64,000 nucleotides of DNA from Pseudomonas viridiflava (GTDB lineage: Bacteria > Pseudomonadota > Gammaproteobacteria > Pseudomonadales > Pseudomonadaceae). A model generated the notes under the pieces. The model was not told the DNA's origin. It was given only the letters and a program-made list of their open reading frames with translations, and did not search any database. The stretch is from the NCBI RefSeq assembly GCF_900591205.1, contig NZ_UUPU01000044.1, positions 58,210 through 122,209 on the forward strand, written 5' to 3'. Position numbers and translations under genes: made by a program. Numbering within the stretch: the stretch's first letter is position 1; each line of letters opens with the position of its first letter. This document shows positions 1 through 8,712 of the stretch, in pieces.

Positions 1-402
1 CAACTTGTACTGCAACATGCCGCCCAGCGCGACCTTGTGCTCGCGCTGGTCGGCGGTGTGTACCACATGAAGCGCGACACGCCCTTGAGCCAGGATCACC
101 AGCTCTGGTGTGCACGCCTGTCCAAGGCACTGGTCACGAATCCGGTGCAAACCGACACCGAGGACCCTTTGCAATGCCTGCGCGCCTGGGTAGAACCCAA
201 GGTCTGGCAGCGCCTGCGATTGAGCTTCGACCGCAGCCGGGTACTCACCCTTGAAAGAACCCCGAGGCTGCGCGATTTTCACGACAAGCTCGATACCGTC
301 TGGAAAGCCGCGATATGGCGTACAGGCACTTCACACACCCCCTCTGGATTTCCCCTCCCTTGCGCCGAGCCTCATGACAATGCTCCCCAAACGCACGATT
401 GA
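1..402 (+). CDS. hrpD: HrpD (SctK family), 5' end missing
   Basis: The frame is open from the first base, so the start lies left of the window and only the last 133 codons are seen. The visible part is Trp- and Arg-rich (LWCARLSK, LRAWVEPKVWQRLRL) and ends over the start of hrpE. Position just before hrpE (SctL) matches the P. syringae order hrcJ-hrpD-hrpE, where HrpD is the accessory cytoplasmic SctK component of the sorting platform. The identification rests mainly on gene order; the sequence itself is poorly conserved in this family. Confidence 0.7.
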   Translation, partial: QLVLQHAAQRDLVLALVGGVYHMKRDTPLSQDHQLWCARLSKALVTNPVQTDTEDPLQCLRAWVEPKVWQRLRLSFDRSRVLTLERTPRLRDFHDKLDTVWKAAIWRTGTSHTPSGFPLPCAEPHDNAPQTHD

Positions 403-973
403 GTTACGCCAGCCCCACACGGGTGCCCCCTCCCCGCTGATCACCCGCGAAGCCCTGGCGGACTGCGCCCAAGCCGGCGAGCTGTTGAGGCATGCCCAGG
501 ATCAGGCCGATGAGATCCTGCGCCAGGCCCATGCACAGCGTGATCAACTGCTTGCGCAGGCAGAATATGATTTCTGGCAACGCACCAACCGCCAACTGAG
601 TCGCTGGCAAGCCACACAACAGGCGGTTCTCGACAACGTTGAGTCCATCGCCACCTCGGTCACCCACCACGCCATCCGTAGCTTGCTGGACGACACGACC
701 CCGGTTCAACGCGTGTCCGCCATGCTTAAGCAACTGCTCACGGCACAGGCCCCCGCAATCCAGGCCAAGTTGCTCTGCAACCCGCTGGATCAGCCCCACG
801 TGGAACGATGGCTGATCCACCATAGCGAGGCTGTCTGGCAACTGCATTGCGACGAGTCCATCGCGCCGAGCGTGTTGATCCTGGAGGCGGAGGAAGGCAG
901 CTTCCGGATCGACTGGACGTCTTCAGTCAACGCGCTGTTAACCGCCGATACAGAGCGTTACGCACAGGCGTAG
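374..973 (+). CDS. hrpE: HrpE, SctL-type stator of the T3SS ATPase
   Basis: This 199-residue protein should link the ATPase HrcN to the cytoplasmic sorting platform, the role of the FliH/YscL family. The N-terminal third is an Ala/Gln-rich helix (AQAGELLRHAQDQADEIL, then RQAHAQRDQLLAQAEYDF), the usual SctL coiled-coil stalk, and the C-terminal half (CNPLDQPHVERWL onward) is the globular FliH-like part. The ATG at 374 was preferred over the upstream in-frame start at 251 because it gives the family length and a short overlap with hrpD; ATG 380 is an alternative. A 112-bp gap with an hrp box follows, so hrpE is probably the last gene of its operon. Confidence 0.85.
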   Translation: MTMLPKRTIELRQPHTGAPSPLITREALADCAQAGELLRHAQDQADEILRQAHAQRDQLLAQAEYDFWQRTNRQLSRWQATQQAVLDNVESIATSVTHHAIRSLLDDTTPVQRVSAMLKQLLTAQAPAIQAKLLCNPLDQPHVERWLIHHSEAVWQLHCDESIAPSVLILEAEEGSFRIDWTSSVNALLTADTERYAQA

Positions 974-1027
974 ATCGAGCCCCAGCCATTACAGCAATGA
1001 TTGCCATCAAAATATTTCAAAAGTGAT

Positions 1028-1056
1028 GGAACGTCTTCCCACGCGCCAGCCACATA
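1028..1056 (+). promoter_or_regulatory. hrp box (HrpL promoter) upstream of hrpF
   Basis: GGAACG at 1028-1033, a 16-bp spacer, then CCACATA at 1050-1056. The HrpL consensus is GGAACC-N15/16-CCACNNA, so there is a single mismatch in the last base of the -35 element. It lies 30 bp before the ATG of hrpF and should drive hrpF-hrpG-hrcC-hrpT-hrpV, the counterpart of the P. syringae hrpC operon. Confidence 0.85.
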
Positions 1057-1085
1057 AAAATACACATCCACCGGGAGAGCACCTT

Positions 1086-1322
1086 ATGAGATACGACGCA
1101 CGCGAGGGAGGGCAGATCTTCAGAGATCTGAGTAAAAACTACCGACAGTCCGACCTGATGAAACTCAATCAGCCTGATGCGCTGGACGCGCAGGAGTTTT
1201 CAGCATTGATGGAAGAACAATTCACGCTGGGCCAAACCTTGAGTCTGGGGGCTACCGCTGCCGGCGCGATTCTTACTCACAGGGCCGAAATAGGAAAAGT
1301 GATCTTCAATGGCACCCCATGA
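1086..1322 (+). CDS. hrpF: HrpF, small T3SS protein
   Basis: A 78-residue protein in the position and size of P. syringae HrpF, a small cytoplasmic Hrp protein needed for secretion. The ATG at 1086 follows a good ribosome site (GGGAGA about 8 bases upstream) and lies 30 bp downstream of the hrp box; an upstream in-frame start at 1023 would fall within the promoter and is rejected. The C-terminal part (LGATAAGAILTHRAEIG) is a small-residue-rich helix. It overlaps hrpG by 14 bp. Identification is from position and length; no catalytic motif is visible. Confidence 0.72.
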   Translation: MRYDAREGGQIFRDLSKNYRQSDLMKLNQPDALDAQEFSALMEEQFTLGQTLSLGATAAGAILTHRAEIGKVIFNGTP

Positions 1323-1712
1323 ACTGACGTGGCTCATCACGCGATGGAAGGATGGGACAGAGGACAGACTCACGCTGTTCGAGGGCGAAGACACCCTCTG
1401 TGTGAGTCGTCACCCACCCTTTTTTTGCTCAGCGTTCAACTGACCCATCGCCCGCAGGGCACCACAACACAAACATGGTTGCGACTGGGGCATGCAAGCC
1501 TGGCGCATTTTCAGGGCGCCCTGTCACTCGAGCCTGCCAGTGGACAACTCTGGCTTCTTCAATGCGCCCCACAGGAATGCGAGCAGGAGGTTCTGCTGCG
1601 TCATCTCGAAGCCCTGTCCAACCAACGCGACACCTGGCGCTCAATCATCGCGCGCATGGCTCGCCCCGCCCACAAATCCGTCCCCATGTCACTGCGTGCG
1701 CAGCTTTACTAA
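1309..1712 (+). CDS. hrpG: HrpG, T3SS chaperone-like protein with the reading frame broken at a T7 run
   Basis: The gene starts at ATG 1309 (MAPHELTWLITRWKDG) but this frame stops at 1441-1443. The rest of the protein (LLSVQLTHRPQG through to LRAQLY) is in the -1 frame and runs to 1712. The two parts join at seven T's, 1420-1426; one extra T would give one continuous protein of about 134 residues. The joined product resembles the alpha/beta CesT-type secretion chaperone pattern: N-terminal helix, strand block, a segment like WLRLGHASLAHFQG, and a long C-terminal helix. P. syringae HrpG is known to bind HrpV and so relieve HrpV's repression of HrpS. The break could be a real mutation, a homopolymer sequencing error, or slippage on the T run. 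Confidence 0.72.
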
Positions 1713-1725
1713 TCAGAGAGCCCTT

Positions 1726-3861
1726 ATGGACAACCCTACCTACAAGCGTTTGCCTGTCAGCTCGCCCTGCGCGCCGTTCAAAAGAGCCGACTGGCGCAGC
1801 CTGATTGCCTTGGCTTGCCTGTTGACCCCGCTCGGCGGCGCCCTCGCGGCCGTCCCCGCGGAATGGAAGAACACGGCCTATGCCTATGAAGCGCAGTTCA
1901 AGCCTCTGCGCGAAGTACTAGAAGACTTCGCCCAGACCTTCGGCACGCAGCTGCAGATCGAAGGTCTGCTGGAAGGCGTCGTCAATGGCAAGATACGCGC
2001 CAACACGCCCCAGTCGATGCTCGACAGACTCGGCGTCGAACATCGCTTTCAGTGGTATCTCTACAACAATACCCTGCACATCAGCACGCTGGATCAACAA
2101 GAGTCTGCACGCTTGGAGGTGTCGGCCGAATCCATTTCAGACCTCAAGAAGGCCCTGACCGATATCGGCCTGCTCGACAGCCGCTTCGGCTGGGGTGAGT
2201 TACCGGACGATGGGGTCGTACTCGTCTCTGGCCCCAAGCGCTACATCGACCAGATCAAGCAGTTCAGCAGCCAGCGCCGTTCCCCGGATGAAAAACAGAG
2301 CATCTTGAGCTACCCGCTCAAGTTCGCCAACGCGGCTGACCGCTTCGTCGATTATCGCGGTGAAAAGCTGACCATCCCGGGCATCGCCACGATGCTGCGC
2401 GGGTTGCTGGAACCGCGCTCGCCCTCTGCCATTTCAAGTGTGAGGCCGTCTTCGGCCGCCCAGTCACAAGCGGCCATGGTGGGTCCGAACATCCCCCGCC
2501 TGAATAACCCGCTGTTGGAGCAAATGCTCGGTACTGCGGCGAACTCCGGGCAGCTGACAACGGGGGCAACGCTCACCCCGCGCGCGCCGACGTCAACCAG
2601 TCGAATTCGCGTCGAGGCCGACGTGCGCAACAACGCGGTGCTGATTTACGACGTGCCGGAGCGCCAGGCGATGTACCGCGAGTTGATTACCCAACTCGAC
2701 GTCGCGCGCAGGCTGGTGGAGATCGACGCGATCATCCTCGATATCGAACGCACGCAGCTGCGCGAGTTCGGGATCAACTGGGGCTTTCAAAACAGCCGTT
2801 TCTTCGGTGGTGCCAATGTCGCGCCCGGCACCTCATCACAGTTGGCCATTGGCAACCGCGAGCGTTTTTATGCCGATATCCGCGCCCTGGAAGCCAAAGG
2901 CCTGGCCACTATGGTCTCCAACCCCTCGGTGCTGACCCTGGAAAACCAGCCGGCAGTCATCGACTTCAACCGCACTCAGTACCTCAGGGCCGGTATCGAA
3001 AATGCGACCATTTTGCCCGTCACCGTCGGCACCAGCTTTCAAGTGGTGCCAAGGGTCATTACCAGCCGTGGCAGCCACCAGATCGACTTGGTGGTGGATA
3101 TTGAAGATGGCAATTTCGACGAATCCAACCCGCGGCTCGACGGCCTGGATGTGCGCCGCGGCAAGGTCAGCACCCAGGCGGTGATGGCGGAAAAACGCTC
3201 GCTAGTGGTCGGCGGGTTCCATGTGACCGACAGCAAAGACAAGCAAAGCAAAGTTCCCCTGCTGGGGGACATTCCATTGCTCGGTAAAGCGTTATTCTCC
3301 TCGACCGAACGCCAGAACAATCGCCGTGAACGCCTGTTCATCCTGACCCCACGGGTCATCGGCGATCAGTCCGACCCTTCACGCTACCTGCCTCAAGAGG
3401 ACCAGGCCGAACTGCAGGCCGCCCTCAAACCCTTGGCACGCCGCATGGCCGCACACCCGCCGGTGATCAAGCGCAGCGACATCACCAGCACCCTGGCTCA
3501 CCTGGTCAGCGGGCAAGTGCCCAATGGCTTCAAGGCTGCACCGATGCCGCTGGGGCTGGACACCTTGTGCTCCACCCGCAACCTGCTGGCACTCAACACC
3601 GAACGCAGCCAGTGGTACGCCGGCGCGGATTTCAATGTGGCGGTGGTGGTGGTGCGCAACCAGTTCAAACGCAATGTGCGCATCGATGAAAAGGAATGCA
3701 GCAACTCGCAGACCCTGGCAGTCAGCGTCTGGCCGCGCGCCTGGCTCAAACCCGGTGAAGAAGCGGAAGTGTTCATCGCTATGCGCCCCGTGGTGAAAGA
3801 TGAACACATCGGTGTATCACGTCCTTCTCTCCTCCCTCCCGCCCAGAAGACCACGCCATGA
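1726..3861 (+). CDS. hrcC: HrcC, type III secretin (outer membrane ring)
   Basis: A 711-residue secretin forming the outer-membrane channel of the T3SS. A signal peptide is visible at the N-terminus (LIALACLLTPLGGALA, residues about 26-41), followed by N0/N1-type ring domains (FAQTFGTQLQIEG; ALTDIGLLDSRFGWGELPDDG, then VVLVSGPKRYIDQI), a linker rich in Ser/Thr/Pro, and the secretin core (VEIDAIILDIERTQLREFG, LATMVSNPSVLTLENQPA, VVGGFHVTDSKDKQSKVPLLG, RRERLFILTPRVI). ATG 1726 was chosen because it directly precedes the signal peptide; the frame is open upstream to 1492. It lies in the middle of the hrpF-hrpV operon. About 150 residues follow the secretin core; their role is not known to me. 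Confidence 0.95.
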   Translation: MDNPTYKRLPVSSPCAPFKRADWRSLIALACLLTPLGGALAAVPAEWKNTAYAYEAQFKPLREVLEDFAQTFGTQLQIEGLLEGVVNGKIRANTPQSMLDRLGVEHRFQWYLYNNTLHISTLDQQESARLEVSAESISDLKKALTDIGLLDSRFGWGELPDDGVVLVSGPKRYIDQIKQFSSQRRSPDEKQSILSYPLKFANAADRFVDYRGEKLTIPGIATMLRGLLEPRSPSAISSVRPSSAAQSQAAMVGPNIPRLNNPLLEQMLGTAANSGQLTTGATLTPRAPTSTSRIRVEADVRNNAVLIYDVPERQAMYRELITQLDVARRLVEIDAIILDIERTQLREFGINWGFQNSRFFGGANVAPGTSSQLAIGNRERFYADIRALEAKGLATMVSNPSVLTLENQPAVIDFNRTQYLRAGIENATILPVTVGTSFQVVPRVITSRGSHQIDLVVDIEDGNFDESNPRLDGLDVRRGKVSTQAVMAEKRSLVVGGFHVTDSKDKQSKVPLLGDIPLLGKALFSSTERQNNRRERLFILTPRVIGDQSDPSRYLPQEDQAELQAALKPLARRMAAHPPVIKRSDITSTLAHLVSGQVPNGFKAAPMPLGLDTLCSTRNLLALNTERSQWYAGADFNVAVVVVRNQFKRNVRIDEKECSNSQTLAVSVWPRAWLKPGEEAEVFIAMRPVVKDEHIGVSRPSLLPPAQKTTP

Positions 3862-4061
3862 AATACCGACTATTGAGCGCTACCCTGATCGGCGCGACGC
3901 TGCTCGTTACCGGCTGCACCCCCACCTGCAAGGGCGATTCCTGCACACGCCCACAATCGAGTGCGGACAAAATGGTGGTCTGGTGGCCAGAGCAGATGCG
4001 CGTCGAACCCGGCCCGTCCGGGGAACGTTCGGACCATCAGACGGTGTCGCTGGAACGATGA
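3858..4061 (+). CDS. hrpT: HrpT, outer-membrane lipoprotein (secretin pilotin candidate)
   Basis: A 67-residue lipoprotein with a lipobox LVTGC at residues 17-21 and a Cys-containing mature N-terminus (CTPTCKGDSC). The start overlaps the hrcC stop by 4 bp (ATGA), so the two are translationally coupled. P. syringae HrpT holds the same position and is a lipoprotein required for secretion, thought to help place HrcC in the outer membrane. Confidence 0.85.
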   Translation: MKYRLLSATLIGATLLVTGCTPTCKGDSCTRPQSSADKMVVWWPEQMRVEPGPSGERSDHQTVSLER

Positions 4062-4429
4062 ACGCCATGGGGCCGCCTGACGATGAGCTGAATCGCCAGG
4101 CGTTCCTGGACAGCCTGGTGAGCGCAGAGGCCGCTCACCTGCAGTTGTGCCCGGGAATCGAACTGTGCGCCATGAGCGCCGGCGCCCGCCAGGGTCTGAG
4201 CCTGCACATAGCCCGTGAGGCGCTACAAGCCGGGCAGGTGCAACGGGTACTGGAGCGCCGCTTTGAGCAGGCCATCGCATTCGACGGCTGCTTTGTCTAT
4301 CTCGATGCCCAGGATGCACTGGTGATCTGGCATGCACTGCCTGCGCAACGCACGGTATTGAATCAGACAATCAGCCGGATGTTGTCGCTGGCTAACCTTG
4401 AAGCACTGGATGAGCGGGTCATTCGCTGA
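4058..4429 (+). CDS. hrpV: HrpV, negative regulator of the hrp regulon
   Basis: A 123-residue soluble protein. In P. syringae, HrpV binds the enhancer-binding protein HrpS and lowers sigma54-dependent hrpL expression; HrpG counters it. ATG 4058 overlaps the hrpT stop (ATGA); a longer reading from 3800 would run through hrpT and is not used. The order hrcC-hrpT-hrpV is the Hrc-Hrp1 arrangement. It converges with hrcU with no spacer (stop at 4427-4429 against 4430-4432), and no terminator hairpin is seen between them. Confidence 0.85.
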   Translation: MNAMGPPDDELNRQAFLDSLVSAEAAHLQLCPGIELCAMSAGARQGLSLHIAREALQAGQVQRVLERRFEQAIAFDGCFVYLDAQDALVIWHALPAQRTVLNQTISRMLSLANLEALDERVIR

Positions 4430-5527
4430 TCAGGGTTTATCAAGCTCCGGCAACTCAAGGGTTTCGCGCTTGGCTGCATCATCCAGCTCGCGCAAGGTTC
4501 GATAGATAACTGCCACAGCCTGCAATGTTTCGCGAGGAATACTCGCCCCCAATTTGTTCTGATACAGCGTACGGGCCAACCACACACATTGGATGACCGG
4601 TACATCCGCGGCCTTCGCACGTACGATCAATTGCCGGGCTTGTGCATCGGTCCCCTTGTCGACCAATAACGGCAGTGGGGTTTTGCCTGGCCGGTAATAC
4701 AAGGCAACGGCATAGTGCGTCGGGTTGATGACTAACATGTCCGCCTCCTCCAGCTTGGGCAGCTTGACCTTGGGCTCTTCCTGGGCCATTTGGTGCGCCA
4801 GCTGGCGCCGTTGCCCCTTGACGTGGGGGTCGCCTTCCATGTCCTTGTACTCCTTGACGACCTCGACCTGGGTCATGCGCATGCGTTTGGCAAAGAAATA
4901 CTTCTGCAAGGTCAGGTCGATCAACGCCAGCACCAGCAGCAGGCCCAGACACACATGCAGCAAATGACGGAACACGGCGATCAGCGCCAGGATGTAGCTT
5001 TGCAGGTCGCTGTTGGCCAGGTTGATCAGACCGTTCAGTGACGGGGTGATCACCACATACAGAATCAGGCTCAGCAACAGCGCCTTGGCGACCCCCATCA
5101 GCAGGTTCATCAGCGACTGAGCAGAGAACATCTGTTTGGCTTGATTGAGCGGGTTGAGGCGATTGAAATCCAGCTTGAGGGCTTCCGGTGCAAAGAGCAG
5201 CCCGATCTGAAGCCAGCTGCTGATCAGCTTTACCGTAATCGCCACCCCGACCATCAACAAGGCGAATGAAAAGAACAGCACGAAGGCTTCCATCAACACC
5301 TCTTCCAAGGCGCGCACGAATGGCTGGCCGAACCGCGACATCGGTAACACCATCAATTGCTGGAAGCGCTGCATGCTGGTGTCGGCCGTGAACAGGGCAA
5401 TTTCGCTGATGGCGGTCAGCACCAATAATTTACCGACGTCCTGGCTCTGGGAAACCTGGCCCTTCTTGCGTTGATCACGCAGTTTCTTGGCACTGGCCGG
5501 ATGCTTTTTTTCGCCGGAATCACTCAT
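4430..5527 (-). CDS. hrcU: HrcU, T3SS export switch protein
   Basis: A 365-residue inner-membrane protein of the SctU/FlhB family that switches substrate class after autocleavage. The N-terminus has the usual basic start (KKHPASAKKLRDQRKKGQV), then four membrane segments in residues about 30-215, a linker, and the cytoplasmic domain with the NPTH autocleavage site (MLVINPTHYAVALYY) near residue 265. ATG at 5527 overlaps the hrcT stop (ATGA); a frame extension to 5653 lies inside hrcT and is rejected. It is the last gene of the hrpJ-hrcU operon. Confidence 0.95.
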   Translation of the reverse strand: MSDSGEKKHPASAKKLRDQRKKGQVSQSQDVGKLLVLTAISEIALFTADTSMQRFQQLMVLPMSRFGQPFVRALEEVLMEAFVLFFSFALLMVGVAITVKLISSWLQIGLLFAPEALKLDFNRLNPLNQAKQMFSAQSLMNLLMGVAKALLLSLILYVVITPSLNGLINLANSDLQSYILALIAVFRHLLHVCLGLLLVLALIDLTLQKYFFAKRMRMTQVEVVKEYKDMEGDPHVKGQRRQLAHQMAQEEPKVKLPKLEEADMLVINPTHYAVALYYRPGKTPLPLLVDKGTDAQARQLIVRAKAADVPVIQCVWLARTLYQNKLGASIPRETLQAVAVIYRTLRELDDAAKRETLELPELDKP

Positions 5528-6312
5528 GGCATGGGCGCCTTGAACATCAACCCAAGCGCATGTTTCAGATCGCCCAGCAGCCCCATCCGCCCGACAATCA
5601 GGTCCTGCAACAAGGCAAAATACAGCAGCAAAATGCCAATACCCGCCAGGCACTTGACCGGCGGGGCCAGCGTACTCACCTGCAGCTGCGGGCTATACAG
5701 CCCCAGCAACGCAATCCCGAATTCCAGTAACAGCAGCACCGCGATAAACGGCGCGGCGTAGAGCATCATGTGCACGAACGTGTCGCCGAGCAGATCGAGA
5801 AACACACCGAACCCATTGGGCTGGGGAAGCGGAAACCACACGGTAGGCGGCCAGATCAGGTAACTGTCCCAGATCACTTGGGTCAGCGCGCCAAGCCCCA
5901 GAGTGGCAATCAGCAGAAAAATCGCCAGTTCCTTGAACATATGCCCGATGGGCGTTGCATCCGGACCGAGTGACGGGTTGAGCTGGCCACCGGCCAAGGC
6001 CCCGCGCTGGTTATCCAGCAACGCCCCCACCGCCTCGAACATCCAGAACGGCATCGCCAGCAACACCCCCAGCAACACGCCCAGGGTCGCCTCCTTGAGC
6101 ACCAGCGCGCTGAGCATGAGCGTGGAAAACTCCTCGGTAGCGACCGTTGCATAAATGCCCGGCGCCGGTATCAACGCCAAGGCCATCACAATGGTGTGGC
6201 GGGGCATGCCGCGTATGTGTTGAAAACAGAATGCTGCTACCAGAAAGGCGCACGGATAAATTCGCGCCATGGCGACCAGCAGGCTCGGCAAGTACTCCAG
6301 ATACTGCAGCAA
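5524..6312 (-). CDS. hrcT: HrcT, T3SS export gate protein
   Basis: 262 residues, SctT/FliR family, a highly hydrophobic component of the inner-membrane export gate with HrcR and HrcS. Several membrane segments are visible, as is the conserved loop LDNQRGALAGGQLNPSLGP (residues about 100-118), which matches the family's conserved DNQRG motif. It is 10 bp downstream of hrcS and overlaps hrcU by 4 bp. Confidence 0.95.
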   Translation of the reverse strand: MLQYLEYLPSLLVAMARIYPCAFLVAAFCFQHIRGMPRHTIVMALALIPAPGIYATVATEEFSTLMLSALVLKEATLGVLLGVLLAMPFWMFEAVGALLDNQRGALAGGQLNPSLGPDATPIGHMFKELAIFLLIATLGLGALTQVIWDSYLIWPPTVWFPLPQPNGFGVFLDLLGDTFVHMMLYAAPFIAVLLLLEFGIALLGLYSPQLQVSTLAPPVKCLAGIGILLLYFALLQDLIVGRMGLLGDLKHALGLMFKAPMP

Positions 6313-6322
6313 AGGGCAAACC

Positions 6323-6586
6323 TCAGTTCAGGGCCGAACGGGCAATCATGTCAAAGGTCAGATTGATCAGTTGAATCAACTCCACGCCGATCCAGCGACC
6401 GGTCATGATCAGCGTGATACCCACTGCCACCAGCTTGATACCAAATGGCAACGTCTGGTCCTGTACCTGCACCAACGCCTGTATCAGTGACGTCAGTACG
6501 CCGACGATTACCGCGACAATCAGCGGCGGCGCCGATAACACCACGACCAGCAACATGCCCTGCTTGAACAGCACGATAGGTTCCAT
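6323..6586 (-). CDS. hrcS: HrcS, T3SS export gate protein
   Basis: 87 residues with two membrane helices (MLLVVVLSAPPLIVAVIVG and the second near VGITLIMTGRWIG), the family size and layout for SctS/FliQ. The conserved VGVLTSLIQALVQVQDQTL stretch between the helices is intact. Seven bases separate it from hrcR upstream and ten from hrcT downstream. Confidence 0.95.
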   Translation of the reverse strand: MEPIVLFKQGMLLVVVLSAPPLIVAVIVGVLTSLIQALVQVQDQTLPFGIKLVAVGITLIMTGRWIGVELIQLINLTFDMIARSALN

Positions 6587-6593
6587 ACGCCAC

Positions 6594-7247
6594 TCAAAGA
6601 TAGGAAAAGAACAAGCTGTCGAGCAGCCGCGACCACCCGGAGACCATCACGAACAACAACAGTTTGAGCGGCAGGGAAATCGTCATCGGCGAGACCATCT
6701 GCATGCCCAATGCCAGCAGCAGGTTGGAGACAATCAGATCGATCACGATGAACGGGACATAGATCAAAAAGCCGATCTCGAACCCCGCTTGCAGTTGTGA
6801 CAGAACAAAGGCCGGAACCAGCAGGATCAAGTCTTCACGCTGAACCTCCTGCGCCATCTTTGCCGGCCACAGGCGTGCGGTGTTCTCCAGCAAGTGCGTC
6901 AGCACATCCGGGTCGATATTGCGCAACATGAATGCCCGCAACGGCTTGATGGCTTCCCCTGCCGTCTGCAGAGCCATTTGCACGCTGCTCAAGTCCAGTG
7001 GCGAGGTCTTGACGCTCTCGGCCATTTCATAACCCACCGGGGCCATGATAAACAGCGTCGCCGCCAACGCGATGCCGTTGATGGCCATACTTGGCGGAAC
7101 CTGCTGCACCCCAATGGCGTTACGGGTGATCATCAGCACAATGACAATCTTCAAAAAGGACGTACACACGATCAACGCCATCGGCATCAGCGACAACGCC
7201 CCAAGGAACAGTGCAAGTACGAACGGATCTATACCCTGGAAGCTCAT
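6594..7247 (-). CDS. hrcR: HrcR, T3SS export gate protein
   Basis: 217 residues, SctR/FliP family. Four membrane segments and the conserved stretches [18 protein letters not shown] and [20 protein letters not shown] are present, as is the C-terminal [21 protein letters not shown]. Five HrcR subunits normally form the core of the export gate with HrcT and HrcS. It overlaps the 3' end of hrcQ by 4 bp. Confidence 0.96.
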   Translation of the reverse strand: MSFQGIDPFVLALFLGALSLMPMALIVCTSFLKIVIVLMITRNAIGVQQVPPSMAINGIALAATLFIMAPVGYEMAESVKTSPLDLSSVQMALQTAGEAIKPLRAFMLRNIDPDVLTHLLENTARLWPAKMAQEVQREDLILLVPAFVLSQLQAGFEIGFLIYVPFIVIDLIVSNLLLALGMQMVSPMTISLPLKLLLFVMVSGWSRLLDSLFFSYL

Positions 7248-8257
7248 CGGGAAAACGTCACTCTGGACATCTGAAGGCCCAAGCGCCCGTCCACTTCAAC
7301 CAACTGCCCCTGCCCAATGGGCCGGTCGCCGTAATAAAGGCCGGCCATGCCCGGCGCGTAACCTGTCACGCCCAGGACCGAACCGGCAGCAAGATTGCGT
7401 AGCTCGCCCAGCGTCAGGTTCAGCGTTCCACAGCGCACGCTCAACGCCATGCTCAACTCATCGAACGGCTCATGCCCAAATACGTCGACCACCGGCTGGT
7501 CTTCCTCGTGTTCAGCGTAATAAGGCGCTGAAAATTCCTCGTCCACAGTCATGTCCTCCATAGCAGTAAGGGTCAGGCGCAACGGCCCGATATCATCGTC
7601 AATGCAGCCGTGCAGTCGCTGCTTGCCAACTTGTACGTAGCCGCTGCCCTGGGATTGAAAAAACGCGTGTTCGAGCATCAGCACATCACCGGCGCGCAGC
7701 GTGCGCACTTGCGCGATCGGCAATCGCAGGCGCCCTAGAGGCACGGCAATCGTCAGCTGAAACAGGGAGGGCACCGGCGCGGCGATAGAGCGCCATGGCG
7801 CGGCCTCGCACATCATCAGAAAACTCTCGGGCGCCAGCCACAGATAGCCCAGGACCCGGGACGCGCCCAAGGTCACGCTCAACCGGCAGCCGAAACCTGC
7901 GGGGCGCTCGGTCGTCACTAATCGCATATAGCCAAACAGCGCCCGCACCTGATCGCTCAGGTGGTGATGGAACAACGCCCAGAACCAGGAATCCGGATCG
8001 TTACCGGCCTGAGCCAAAGGCACCGGGCATTCGCCCATCAGGCTCAGCAGCGGCCCCGCTTCAGCGAGCGCCAGCACACCGCACGCGGTTTCGAAGCACA
8101 TCACCTCTACACTGGCTGGAGCACGCCCGGGTTCGAGCAGCAATTCACCGTTCTGCCCGGCAACCTGAAACGGCAGACGCAACCCCCGCCCCAAGCTCAG
8201 GCGAGCAGCAACGTTGGAGCTCTTGACCCGGGGCAAGGTCAGAAAAGGCGCCTTCAT
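7244..8257 (-). CDS. hrcQ: HrcQ, C-ring/sorting platform protein (unsplit)
   Basis: A 337-residue SctQ protein of the cytoplasmic sorting platform. The C-terminal SPOA (FliN-like) domain is clear ([19 protein letters not shown], residues about 280-298). In P. syringae the same protein is encoded as two genes, hrcQa and hrcQb; here it is one frame. Internal ATG codons at 7561 and 7552, just before an acidic linker ([13 protein letters not shown]) and the SPOA domain, could give a separate C-terminal product; a GGAGG lies two bases before ATG 7552, which is close spacing. ATG 8257 overlaps the hrpP stop (ATGA); the frame extends to 8326 inside hrpP. Confidence 0.92.
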   Translation of the reverse strand: MKAPFLTLPRVKSSNVAARLSLGRGLRLPFQVAGQNGELLLEPGRAPASVEVMCFETACGVLALAEAGPLLSLMGECPVPLAQAGNDPDSWFWALFHHHLSDQVRALFGYMRLVTTERPAGFGCRLSVTLGASRVLGYLWLAPESFLMMCEAAPWRSIAAPVPSLFQLTIAVPLGRLRLPIAQVRTLRAGDVLMLEHAFFQSQGSGYVQVGKQRLHGCIDDDIGPLRLTLTAMEDMTVDEEFSAPYYAEHEEDQPVVDVFGHEPFDELSMALSVRCGTLNLTLGELRNLAAGSVLGVTGYAPGMAGLYYGDRPIGQGQLVEVDGRLGLQMSRVTFSR

Positions 8258-8712
8258 GCCACAACGACATTGGGCAGATTCAGCCTGACCGGCTGGCCCA
8301 GTGCTCCAGCGACTCGGTCCTGACATTGCTGCCGTACGCCAGTGAGCCAGCGACCCGTTGCGGCATCATCCGCTTGCAGGTCAATGCTCCAGGCGCCTTG
8401 TTCACGACGCACCGTGGCGTTGATCCGCCCGAGTCGAGGCAAGTACAACACGGCCTGAAGCGGCCACTGCGGGCTCATCTGTATGCGAGGCACCAATTGC
8501 TCGACCAACGCCTCGACCCCGGCGGCACCGACCAAGGTCCTGACGTCCACTCGAGAGGCGCCATAACTGCCTTCTCCCGAATCGTCTGCAAGCAGGTGAG
8601 CGAACAGTCGGCCTTGCTCCAGTGGCACCATGGCCGTCATGTTCGGTTCGCGCTGCTCCCTTGAGTCACGCAACCGTGGACGCTCGGGAGGGCTATTTGA
8701 AACCTGTTTCAT
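8254..8712 (-). CDS. hrpP: HrpP, T3SS substrate-specificity/needle-length family protein
   Basis: 152 residues in the SctP position between hrpO and hrcQ. The N-terminal 50 residues are polar and Arg-rich (SPPERPRLRDSREQREP); the C-terminal part (QWPLQAVLYLPRLGRINATV, then RREQGAWSIDLQ) is the conserved globular domain of the FliK/YscP type. P. syringae HrpP controls pilus and translocator secretion. ATG 8712 overlaps the hrpO stop (ATGA). The protein is short compared with most SctP members, which vary greatly in length. Confidence 0.85.
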   Translation of the reverse strand: MKQVSNSPPERPRLRDSREQREPNMTAMVPLEQGRLFAHLLADDSGEGSYGASRVDVRTLVGAAGVEALVEQLVPRIQMSPQWPLQAVLYLPRLGRINATVRREQGAWSIDLQADDAATGRWLTGVRQQCQDRVAGALGQPVRLNLPNVVVA

